Positions 53,709 through 64,000 of a stretch of DNA of 64,000 nt are shown here, piece by piece. The position numbers and the translations under genes are program-made. Under the pieces are notes generated by a model. It saw only the letters and a program-made list of their open reading frames with translations. It had not been told where the DNA came from and did not search any database. Where the stretch lies: NCBI GenBank assembly GCA_034509735.1, contig JACGWO010000003.1, positions 5,828,001-5,892,000 on the forward strand. The letters run 5' to 3'. The stretch comes from Sesamum alatum (taxonomy: Eukaryota > Streptophyta > Magnoliopsida > Lamiales > Pedaliaceae). Each line of letters begins with the position of its first letter. Positions within the stretch are counted from its first letter, which is position 1.

Positions 53709-56693
53709 CTAAAGCCAAGCGACCTCAAACCTCTTATTCAGATGGTGAGTGTAGGCAACTTGAGACATGGGCTTAGCAAGTAGATCTACTATGTTTTCTG
53801 CGGAGCTGACTCGGTCCAACCGAACGTCGCTTGTGCTATCCATCGCTCTAAGCAGATGGTAGCGTCTGAGAATATGCTTGGATCGTGATGAGATCTCGGT
53901 TCCTTTGCTAGCGCTATCGCCCCGTTTGTTATCATAAAAGATAATTATAGGCTTACAATGCTAGGTACTACATCCAACCTTTGGATGTAGCTCATCAACC
54001 AAACCACTCCTTAGCAGCTTCCAAAGCCACTATGTATTCAAAACTCTATGGTGGAGTCCGCCGTGGTAGCCTGCTTGGAACCCTTCCAAGTAACCATGCC
54101 ATCATTTAGTCTAGATACAAAACCAAACTGAGATTTGGCATCATCGTCATCCGACTGGAAGCTAGCATCGCTATAGCCTTCCAGTATCAACTCTCCACCG
54201 CCGTAGATCAAGAACGTGTCCTTAGTCCTTTTCAGGTACTTTAGGATAGTCTTGACTGCACTCCAGTGTGCCTCCCCGGCACACGACTGATATCGGCTAG
54301 TTACGCTCAAAGCGAAAGCCACATCAGGTCTAGTGCACTGAACAGCATACTGTATGCTACTTACGGCTGAAGCATAGGGGATGTCCAACATCCTTTTAAG
54401 CTCCTCATCAGTCTTATGAGACTGCTTCTTGGATAACTTAATTTCATGCCTCATAGGAAGGAATCCTCGTTTTGAGTTCTCCATCTTGAATCTCTTCAAG
54501 ACTTTCTCAATGTACGAGGACTGGACCATCCCTAACATCCTTCTAGATCTATCCCTGTAGATCTTGATGCCAAGGATGTAGGATGCCTCGCCCATATCCT
54601 TCATGGAGAATTGCGTTGACAACCAAGCTTTAGTGGTACCCAACATCTTAGCATCATTCCCAATGAGCAAGATGTCATCCACGTAAAGCACCAGAAATGC
54701 AACTGAGCTCCCACTGATCTTCTTGTATACACAAGGATCGGACTCGTTTTTGATGAAATCATATCCCCGTATGACTTCATCAAAACGTATATTCCAGCTA
54801 CAGGAAGCTTGTTTGAGGCCATAGATGGACCTTTGGAGACGGCAGACCTTCTGCTCTTCTCCAACAGTTGTGAAACCTTCCGGCTGATCCGTATAGATCT
54901 CTTCCTCTACGAAACCGTTGAGGAAAGCCGTTTTCACATCCGTCTGCCATATTTCATAGTCATACCATGCTGCTATGGCAAGCAGTATCCGAATGGACTT
55001 GGCCATTACTACGGGCGAGTAGGTTTCCTCAAAATCGACCCCGGGTCGTTGAGTGTAACCTTTCGCCACAAGCCTGGCTTTGAAGGTTGTAACCTCCCCG
55101 TCAGCTCTAAGCTTACGTTTGTAGACCCATTTACACCCTACGGGTTTAACCCCTTTGGGTGGATCTACTAGGGTCCAAACCTTGTTTGTACCCATCGAGT
55201 CCATCTCGGATTTCATGGCCTCAAGCCACTTGTCCGAATCGATGTCCGACATCGCTTCTCCGTACGTCTTCGGATCATTATCCAACTGACCGGTCAGGCC
55301 CAGAAATCCATACCTATCAGGTGCATGGGATACTCTGGCCGACCTACGGAGGACTGGAACAATATCAGTGGGAACTTCTGGCTCAGATGTCATTGCCGCC
55401 TCTTGGGGTGCCTCACTTGATTCCTCAAGGAGCACCTCATCGCGTCGACTATTCGATGGAAAACCTTTTTCCAAGAACACTGCGTTTCGCGAGACAAAAA
55501 CCTTTTGCTTGGAGGGATCATAGAAATAATACCCCGCAGTTTCTTTTGGATAGCCGATGAACCTGCATAAACTAGACCTCGAGTCCAGTTTATCTCCCAC
55601 TAATCTCTTGACATATGCGGGGCAACCCCACACTTTCAAGTATTTGTAGGAGGCAGGCTTGCCATGCCATATCTCATATGGCGTTTGGGATACCTTTTTA
55701 GATGGCGCCAAGTTCAAAACTTTGGCCGCCGTCTCAAGAGCGTATCCCCAAAAGGAAAGGGGTAGTTCGGTAAAACTCATCATGGATCGAACCATGTCCA
55801 ACAAGGTCCGATTCCTCCTTTCAGACACACCATTAAGCTGCGGTGTTCCAGGAGGGGTCCAGTGAGAGAGAATCCCATTCTCTTTTAGATAATCAGTAAA
55901 CTCACCACTCAAATACTCTCCACCTCAGTCCGACCGAAGGGCTTTGATCTTTCGACCGGTTTGGTTCTCTACTTCAAGTCTGTTTTTCTTAAACCTTCCA
56001 AAGGCTTCAGACTTGTACCTCATCAGGTAAACATAACCATACCGTGAGTGATCATCGGTAAAGGTTATCAAGTACGAGTACCCACCTCTAGCCTGAGTAT
56101 TTAGTGGACCACAGACATCTGTATGGATCAAATCCAACAGACCACTGGCTAGCGTACTTTGTCCAACAAAGGGTTTCTTGGTCATCCTTCCCTTTAGACA
56201 AGATTTGCAGGTCGGTAGGTTGTCCAAATCGTCTATTTCTAGACTCTTTGAGTCCACCAACCTTCTTATCCTATCTTTAGAGATATGACCTAACCTCGCA
56301 TGCCATATCCGTGCGTTATTATGATCATCACGTTTTCGTTTGTGTTCTGCAGTCATAATCCAATTAGACTGTTGAAGTATGTACAGATCGTTGATCAATG
56401 TACCAAGCAAATGAGAAATACCATCTTTGATAATGAAAAAAACCGTTTTTATAGATGATAAATTCATATCCCTCCTTACAAGGACCGGGATGGAAACAAT
56501 ATTTTTAATCATGCTAGGTACATAGAAACAGTCGTTCAGTACAATCCTAACATGACTACTAATGGCTAACTCTAGTGATCCTACGGCCTCCGCAGCAACG
56601 ACCTTGCCATCGCCTAGCCTCAGGATCATCTCATCCTTGGTTAGCCTTCTGCTTCTTTGCAGTGCCTGTAAATCATTGCAGATGTGAGCATCA
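53709..56693 (-). pseudogene. Pol of element F': integrase, RT, RNase H
   Basis: Largest piece is a 624-codon frame (54038-55912) with the integrase Glu motif (VSERRN), spacer, full reverse transcriptase (TAFLNG, YVDD) and the start of RNase H. Just upstream, a TGA (55925-55927) replaces the CGA Arg codon of SDRGGE, directly after the second integrase Asp; this is a CpG-to-TpG change. Further upstream, 55925-56629 holds the end of protease, the HHCC domain and the first integrase Asp, with two compensating single-base indels near 56470 and 56440. RNase H breaks at TIEF (54038), where F has the same altered TAGAGTTTT. The remaining RNase H, 53709-54037, is in other frames. Confidence 0.9.
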
Positions 56694-57670
56694 TGTTAGA
56701 ATAGGTGACCAGAAAGCCAATAGGTTTGGCGATTTGTAACCTATCTGACAACTTGATGTAAATGTAATATTATTATGTGATGAATAAGATGAGTATTCGT
56801 CACCAATGGTACCTTCTTTGTTGCGCTCATCTTACATTTATTAAAACGGTGTTTAACTTATATCGCAACAAAGCCCACAGACCATGGATAACAACTCGTG
56901 CAGTTGGGCCACGCATTGGATGGTGGTCATGAAACCAACTGACTAAGAGTTGGGTCTGAAACGTTCCAAGTCGAGGACCTCGAGACAGGGCATCTAGAGT
57001 CCTATTGAGACTTGCGTCAATAGTCGTGTTCATTGGATGAGTGTCGTGTTTCATCGGCGACAGGCGTGGGACGCCTACACGATCTTGATGGGTTAGTCGA
57101 CTGGGGTCGAGCCGACTGGACTGACTCGCGGGGATCATCATATGGAAGCCTTGGAGGCTTGGTCGGTATGATTGGTTTTCCCCAGTTCCGATAGTACGGG
57201 AGTAATCCTCAGACTCGAGGAATCATGGCAGTCGCGTGCACATGACGGTTGTATCTTGGATCTGGAGAGAGGTAATTATTCTTTAAGATGATTATCATAA
57301 GCCTTGTCCAGTGCAGTCGGAATGTGTAGCGAGGACGGTGGATTCCAAGAAGAGGATCCGTCCCCCGTCAGTATGTGACGGAGGTATCTCCTATGCACTC
57401 GGAGACACGTTCATGCTGTTTGAAGCTGTGGCCACAGTGGTTGGTCGAACAGGGAATGGTTTCCTGTGTCGACGCAAAGAAGCATACGTGGTCTCGAGTA
57501 TTAAGCATAGATGCCTAGTCAAGGATGGGAACCGACGCCCAATTCCATACCCTAGACTAAGGCTGGGAGACGGTAGACGGAAGGATCGTACCCGTACGGA
57601 ATCGGCGCCTAAATGTTCACGCCAATTCACATAGTCTCTAGTGCCATGGACCGTTGCTAGATGGCCACCC
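56694..57670 (+). repeat. F'': 5' part of a family 2 LTR inserted in F'
   Basis: Plus-strand family 2 LTR from TGTTAGAATAGGTGACCA, 977 bp, until element I is inserted. CATCA (56689-56693) is the expected target duplication. The fifth base is A as in family 1, not G as in F and F'. The rest of this element should lie beyond I. Confidence 0.88.
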
Positions 57671-59654
57671 TGTTAGAATAGGTGACCATGTAAGCCAATT
57701 TTGGCAGGAATATGTAACCTATGTCTAGACAATTTCAGGTGTTTGATAAATCATTAATGAATAAAGAAGTGAATTTCATTTGGCATCACTTTGTTTGTGT
57801 TCACTTATATTTGTTTTCAATATTTGTTCACTACGCAAACAAAGCCCACGGACTGAGAATCAATTTCGGGGACTGGGACTACGCTTGGAGGTAGGTCCAT
57901 GGAATCAGTCTTCCCGAATCAGTCCGGAAATCTCCAAGTCAAGGAATCCCGAAAATGGGTACCGGGATTCCATTTGAGACTTGCACTAAGCACCTGCTGT
58001 CGTGTTTCATCGACGGGTGACGAGGGTCGTCTAAGCAGTGTTAGTGGGTTAGCATGCTGGGACGCAGCTGACTGAGGTGACTCGCGGGAACCGTCTTACG
58101 GAGGACCTTGAGTATGGTCAGCAAGGTATGACGTGTATTCCCGGTTCCAACGGTACAGGTCAAGTCCTTTGACTTGAGGAATTGCTGAGTGTACCTGTAC
58201 ATCAGGGCTGTATCTTAGATATGGTGAGAGATTGCCAGAATTCTCTTTGGTAGTCATAAGCCATGTCTAGTGCAGTTCTGGTGTGCAAAGTGACAGTAGT
58301 TTCCAAGAAAGGATCTGTCTCCTGTCAATAGGTTTTGGCAGTTGAGTCTCATGTATACTCTAGGTCTTGTCCCTAAAACTGTGGCCACAGTGACTGAACA
58401 GAAGGGAAGGATTCCCTTGCGGCGTTTAGTGAGGACAGACCGACACTTAGGTCCAAAATGGGTACCTGCATTTTCCGTGCCCTGGACTCTAAGTGATGAG
58501 ACCAAAGACAGAAGGACAAGTGTACTGTTAGAGCCTAAATGTTCATCCCTGAATATTTCACCTAGTCTCTAGTGCCATGGACCGTTGCTAGATGGCCACC
58601 CATGGTAACGGAAGGATTCTAGGAATCCGACCAAGTCTAGCTGAAAGGTGAACCTAAAGAGTCACACACTATCCACACACATTTAGATATTTAATTAGGA
58701 ATTAAATATTGGAGTGAAGGAATGATTAAATCGGATTTAATCGGGTCCTTTATTTTTCTTGGAGAAATAATTCCTTCTATTAGATATAAGGAATTAAATT
58801 GATAAATTAGATTTATCAAAGGGATTTATTTAATGGGCTTAAATAATATTTATATTTATTTTAGCCTCTTGGAAATATTTAAATAGGTTTTAAATATTCC
58901 ATTAAATTAAATTAAATCAACGGTGAGATGAATGGGAGAGATGGATGGCTTGGATTGTTTTGACTAGGTCAAAACACTACTTTGACTACGACTTTGACTA
59001 GGTCAAAATCCTAGTCAAAATAGAGTTCTTGAAAGAGGAGTTTAAAGAGGATTAGACTCCTCTTCTATATAAACCCCTAGCATCCTACAAGTTGAAGGAT
59101 GATGAATCTCCAACACACACACACAACACACACACACTCGGACCTTTCCCTCTCATCACTCCTCCGCCTCTCTCTCTCCAAGAAACACATTCCACTACTT
59201 CTCTTGTTCTTGGAACATTAGAACTTTGATGAATCAATACCATTAATTCATAATGTGTTATTGATTCATCCACTCCAAATATTATACACTTGTTCGTTGC
59301 TAGCACGACGTGCAAGATACGTGGGTGGATCGTGTGTCACGATTTGGAGGGTCTCAAGAACGAGATCTTGGTGCAAAACGGGGAACAACGCGTGTAGCCG
59401 TTGAAGACGAAAACGACAACGGGTAAGTCTCGTTCTAGATTTTCGTCCTCTTTTATTTTCAACCCTATGGCCTCCATGATATGTTATATGTGATTTATTC
59501 ATGAGATACACCGAACACCCGGGAAATTTCAAAGGCACACCCTTTGAAACGTGTTTTAATTTAAAAGCATGTTTAAATTCCGTTTTAATTTTTTTTTAAT
59601 TATACCGCGCTTCCGCATTCGCGCTTTTCCCGGGACGATCCACAATTCCTTTCA
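57671..59654 (+). repeat. 5' LTR of element I
   Basis: Complete 1984-bp LTR, TGTTAGAATAGG to CAATTCCTTTCA, with TATATAAA at 59066-59073 and CA/CT tracts after it. Confidence 0.95.
59066..59073 (+). promoter_or_regulatory. TATA box in 5' LTR of I
   Basis: TATATAAA in the conserved LTR position upstream of a CA/CT-rich stretch. Confidence 0.73.
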
Positions 59655-59655
59655 G

Positions 59656-59673
59656 TGGTATCAGAGCCCGGTT
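59656..59673 (+). other. Primer binding site of element I
   Basis: TGGTATCAGAGCCCGGTT one base after the LTR. Confidence 0.92.
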
Positions 59674-61316
59674 CGGTGTATAGGCCTAGGGTTTATGTGC
59701 GTTTTAAGCATGAAACGTGTTTTGCGCATGTTTTAATTGAATCTTGATTTACTTGATTATTAAAGCATGTTGTTTTATTGCTTTTAATTCGTGTGAAATT
59801 CTGAATGTTGGTATTTTTCTGTTTTTTCTTGGGAAACGGGAAAAATTGAACTGAAAACGAGAAACGCCACAGCCGGCCAGCCGGGCGGAGAGCCACGCGC
59901 GGACGGCACCAAGCGCGCTGCCAGGCGCGCGCGCACGCAGACGGAGGCGTTTGCGCGCGCGCGCCCGGCGGGCGTGCCCAGTGCGCGTCTGCGTGCGCGC
60001 ACTGCGCACAGCGCAGTCACGCGGCTGGCGACCAGCAGGCCGGCATGCGCGCGCGACGGCCTGCAGAGGAGCCTGCGCGCGCGACGGCCTGCCGGAACAC
60101 CAGGCCGCGCAGCGCGCTGCCGGCCAGGCGCGCGCGCAAGCAGGCAAGGGGCTTGCGCGCGCGCGCCGGGCCAGGCAGTGCCTGCGCGCGCGCAGGGGCG
60201 GCAGGCTGGGCCTGCTGCCCTGCGCGCACGGCCGGCCGGCTGCTGCCAGGTGGCGGCGGCCGGCGGCTGCTGCAGCTAGGGTTTTTTTTTGAAACCCTAG
60301 TATTATTTTTTTTTTTATTTACTTTTCAGTTTTAATTTTGAATTAATTCTGAAAATTCATTTTTTGGGTTCAATTTTGCCTAAATTCCTAAAGACATTAT
60401 TTTAGGAGTAAAATAAATTGGATTTGGAATCCCGGGGGTTATTTTACTTAAAATAATGAGGAAAGGTTTTCCTAAAACGAGAAAAATATTATTACCAATA
60501 TTTGTGTTTTATTTTTCACACGTTGCGCACATGATCATTTATTTCTGTTTTGGATTATTATGATTGGAAATCATGAATTATTGATATATTGTAAATTATG
60601 TTGATTGGATCATGTGATTATGTGTGTTGGATGGAAATGGATGATCACGAGCCCTAGACCGGATGTATGGTTTAATTTTCTGTTGGGCCTGTGTGCCTCT
60701 TTAACTGCTTTCTCCTTCTCTCTTTCTAGTTGCCTTGGAATAATAAGGCATTCTACCTCCCTCCTTATGTACTCCCCCCGGGTTTTCGCTGGGGTTTCTA
60801 TTTTTATAATGTAATGAGAGTAGACTAGGAGTGAGGTTTCCATTTTTGTAATTGGTGGAGTAGAAGGAAGGACCACATGGAGAGCCCAGACCGGAGGTCC
60901 CTTGGCGTTTTCCATGAAGTGAAGAAAGAGAAAAAGAGACCAAGGCCCATCAGCGTGATGATTGGGTTACTATTATTGTAATAGTATAGGACCAACCCTA
61001 GATTAACCATAGATCCACTGCGGGCTCAGTGGGTCGCATAGGATTTGGGCTCGTGATCATCCAACAGGGGCGTGCTAGGCTTTAATTTTGCATGTGGTTA
61101 TTATGATGGATGAATGGCTTTTATTTATCATATAACTGCTATGGATGGATTTTATTTATGCATTATGGATGGATGTATGCATATATATTATGAGATCTCG
61201 GTCATTCACTACTCTCACATTGGTTGGACCAATGTTGAAATATTAGACCCTAGATAAAGTGGACATGAACTCTAGGAGTTTGTCCATGCCTTCCAATCCA
61301 TGGCACAGTGAGGAAG

Positions 61317-61436
61317 CTGTTTTAGGTCAATAGCGTGGTCTCACGAGTCGTGGCACGTTATTGTACTTAAAAGAAGCTGTTTTAGGTCAATAGCGTGGTC
61401 TCACGAGTCGTGGCACGTTATTGTACTTAAAAGAAG
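61317..61436 (+). repeat. Exact 60-bp tandem duplication in leader of I
   Basis: Two adjacent identical 60-bp units, each with TTTTAGGTCAATAGCGTGG, the CACGAGTCGTG palindrome and TTATTGTACTTAAAAGAAGC. A, B, F and J have one unit at this place. Confidence 0.92.
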
Positions 61437-61863
61437 CTGCACTATGTCATGAACGAGAAATGGGCTGCTGTTACCTGTCTCACGAGTCGTGGGGTACCAG
61501 TGGGTCTGTGGCTCGGTCGATTGGGTCGGGTCTAACGCCCAATTAGCATGATTCGCTTGGAGTCCTCGGGATCATGCGAAAGGGTGAGGCAATAATCTTG
61601 GGAATCTCGTGGAACGAGAATGGTATGGAATACCTCCCACAGGATCTTTCCATGCGAATCGTAAAAGCGGGGTATGGGAAAAATCGCTGTGGATCCCAAG
61701 CCCACTAGGAAAGGATTTCCCGAAAATCACGTTTGAGAGTACCGTGTTTTCGTATAAATAGTGGGAGGATTAAATGACTAAAGACCAAGCATTTAATTAT
61801 TTCATCAAACCACCCTCTTTATTTTCTGCTGATCGCGCGTTGTTTTCTAAATGTAGATTTAAA

Positions 61864-64000
61864 ATGTCTAAGAACCCACTATCAACCATTCTTGAGACAA
61901 ACAAATTCAATGGAACAAATTACAACGACTGGTTGCGCAATCTCAGGATAGTCCTAGATTACGAGAACCAAGGCTACGTCATGGACGAGCCTCTCCCTAG
62001 GACCTTACCGGAAGGATCCACGCCAGAAGAACGTGAGACGTTCGAGACTTGGCATAAGGATAACCGGAAGGTCCGTAGCGTCATACTTGCTTCGATGACC
62101 AATGAGATTCAGAAGCAATATGAAAGGCTAGACGATGTCCCTTCCATTATGGCTCGCCTTAAGGATTGCTATGCAGTCCCGGACCGGCATACTAGGTATG
62201 TCGCGACCAAGGCGTTCTTTGGAACTAAAATGACAGAAGGATCCTCTGTACAAGAGCATGGGGTTAAAATGCTTACCCTAGTGGAAAAGCTCGAGGACCT
62301 AAAGGCAGGTCTCGATAACGAAACGTACATAGATGTGATCCTTCAGTCACTCCCACCCTCCTTCGACCAATTTATTGTCAACTATAACATGAATGCACTT
62401 GAGAAGGGCATTCATGAGTTAAATCAATATGTTGGTGCAATACGAGGCAACGACTAAGAAGTCCACGCCTTCGGTATTGTTTGGAGGTGCTTCAACTTCC
62501 AAGACGAAAGGCAAGGGTGCCGGACCTTGGAAAAAGAAGAAGGGGAAGGGAAAAGCCGTCATAGCAGCTACGAACACTCAGAGTGTTCCCATTGCCAAAG
62601 AGGGGAAAGGCAAAGGAAAGGAAAGGTTGTCTCCAAGCAACAGTCAAAGGCATATGACATATGTATCAACTGCCGTGAGAAAGGGCATTGGAAGAGAGAG
62701 TGCCCCAAACTCTTCTCAAACCAAGGTATATATGTGATTGAGGTTAATATGGTCACTAATTCTGCCTCTTGGGTATTGGATACCGGCTGTGGAGCTCACA
62801 TTTGCAATGATTTGCAGGTGCTGAAAAGAAGCAGAAAACTAAGTAGCGGGGACATGATCCTGAAGCTTGGAAATGGCAAGGCCATCTCGGCAGAAGCAGT
62901 AGGATCCGCCACTTTAGTGATTAGTGATACCATTAGCATAGAATTAGAGCAGGTTTATTTTGTACCTAGTATGATTAAGAACATCATTTCATTCCATTGT
63001 TGGACAATAGTGGTTATGAGTTCAGAATCAATAAAAATTGCTTTTATTTGATGAGGTGTGGAATTGCTCATCTACTTGGTACATTGCACAACGGGCTCTA
63101 TATCTTGCAACAAACGAATTTCGTTCTTAACGCTCAACACAAACGGAAATTAGATAATAACGGGAACGCACGTCTGTGGCACGCTAGGCTAGGTCACATA
63201 TCCCAAGATAGGATGAAAAGGGTGGTAGACTCAAAGAACCTAGAGGTTGGGGACTTGAGCGATCTACCAACTTGTGAATCTTGTCTAAAAGGGAAAATGA
63301 CCAAGAAGCCCTTTGTAGGTCAAAGCAGGCTTGCCACGGATCTGTTGGACTTGGTCCATACAGACGTATGTGGACCACTAAGGACGCAGGCTCGAGGTGG
63401 GTTCTCCTACTTCATAACCTTCACCGATGATCATTCACGGTACGGTTATGTTACCTAATGAGGTACAAGTCTGAAGCTCTTGAGAGGTTTAAAGAATTCA
63501 GGCTTGAAGTGGAGAACCAGACCAACTGCAAAATTAAAGTCCTACGGTCAGACCGAGGCGGTGAATACCTTAGTGCTGAATTCCTAGATTATCTAAAAGA
63601 AAATGGTATAATATCGGAATGGACACCTCCCGGAACACCACAGTTAAATGGCGTCTCTGAGAGGAGGAACCGAACCCTGTTGGACATGGTTCGGTCCATG
63701 ATGAGTTTTACCAAAATTGCCCTTATCGTTTTGGGGTTATGCATTAGAAATGGCAGCCAAGTTGTTGAATTTGGCGCCTACCAGTGCATTGACCCAAACG
63801 CCATATGAGATATGGCACGGCAAGCCTGCGTCCTACAACTACTTGAAAGTGTGGGGTAGCCCCGCATACGTCAAGAGGTTAGTGGGAGATAAGCTAGAAT
63901 CCAGGTCTAGCCTATGCAGGTTCGTTGGATACCCTAGAGAAACTGCGGGTTATTACTTTTATGACCCTTTGGAACAAAAGGTATTTGTTTCAAGGAATGC
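61864..64000 (+). pseudogene. Gag-Pol of element I, frameshifted, incomplete
   Basis: Starts at MSKNPL (61864); an in-frame ATG 90 bp upstream (61774) is probably unused. Gag runs to an extra A near 62420. After a lost G near 62620 the frame gives an intact zinc knuckle (CINCREKGHWKREC) and protease LDTGC, up to a lost C near 62990. Then come the HHCC domain and the first integrase Asp up to a lost T near 63451, then SDRGGE and VSERRN up to an extra A near 63715. The sequence continues as pol remnant to the window end. All five breaks are one-base changes in or beside homopolymers. Confidence 0.9.

Larger units (their letters stand above)
51466..56693 (-). mobile_element. Element F': family 2 copia element inserted in L
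   Basis: Minus-strand element with a complete 3' LTR, purine tract and pol up to the start of protease, where F'' is inserted. Pol is far better kept than in F. Gag, leader and 5' LTR should lie to the right of the window. Confidence 0.92.
59655..61863 (+). other. Leader of element I
   Basis: 2.2 kb without a supported gene. It holds the CpG-rich block (59870-60270), inverted repeat arms (60639-60654 and 61047-61062), the nine-pair hairpin (61012-61035), three palindromes because of a 60-bp duplication (61342-61352, 61402-61412, 61481-61491), the seven-pair stem (61546-61552 with 61571-61577) and TATAAATA (61753-61760). Confidence 0.86.
57671..64000 (+). mobile_element. Element I: family 1 copia element, runs off the window
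   Basis: Plus-strand element inserted in F'' (expected target duplication CACCC, 57666-57670). It has a complete 5' LTR, primer site, leader, gag and pol up to the integrase/RT spacer at the window end. It is nearly the same as A and B in sequence, but its coding region has five single-base indels. Confidence 0.94.

Noticed and set aside
1..64000. Captured host gene or an additional cargo ORF in any element
   Set aside because: All sequence between primer site and purine tract is accounted for by leader, gag and pol remnants; no extra gene was found.

Overview
The window is plant nuclear DNA made entirely of Ty1/copia LTR retrotransposons inserted into one another. I found no host gene, rRNA, tRNA gene, CRISPR array or bacterial feature. 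Three things indicate a flowering plant: primer sites matching the 3' end of plant initiator Met-tRNA (TGGTATCAGAGC), LTRs starting TG and ending CA with 5-bp target duplications, and a copia-order polyprotein (Gag, zinc knuckle, protease, integrase, reverse transcriptase, RNase H). I cannot name the species.

Three related families are present. Family 1 has LTRs of about 1.98 kb (elements A, B, C, D, E, I, J and fragments H, K, L). Family 2 has LTRs of about 2.1-2.2 kb (F, F', F''). Family 3 has a 2.3-kb LTR and a ruined coding region (G). All share almost the same LTR start, an untranslated leader of about 2.2 kb between primer site and gag, a CpG-rich block in family 1 and 3 leaders, and a set of leader hairpins.

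Layout, left to right. A (minus, 1-9450, left end outside) is nearly intact and sits inside J. J (minus, 9451-14349) is an older gag-pol. It shares one LTR (14350-16314) with C (minus, 16315-16460 and 26355-27602), so J and C form a tandem with a common LTR. B (plus, 16461-26354, target duplication CGTCA) interrupts C. D (plus, from 27603) also interrupts C; D carries solo LTR E (minus, 31557-33549, target duplication AAAAT) and is cut in its protease region by F (minus, 34769-41319). G (plus, 41320 to about 48953) is inserted in the F leader. About 48954-50560 is a truncated minus leader plus LTR (H), joined by filler to a plus-strand leader fragment (L, to 51465). F' (minus, 51466-56693) sits in L, F'' (plus LTR piece, 56694-57670) sits in F', and I (plus, 57671 to the window end) sits in F''. 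Nesting reaches four levels on each side.

Every polyprotein gene is damaged, but A, B and I are young: A's two LTRs differ by about a dozen positions over 1.2 kb by eye. Most of their breaks are single-base changes in homopolymer runs, so some may be assembly errors.

The observation I rate highest is in the leader upstream of gag. A seven-pair stem-loop is kept in seven element copies; three pairs show compensatory changes and I saw no one-sided change. Other hairpins, a 16-nt long-range inverted repeat (also covarying in G) and a pair of CACGAGTCGTG palindromes lie nearby. This suggests a selected RNA module shared by all three families, perhaps for packaging, dimerisation or Gag translation. 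All comparisons were made by eye.
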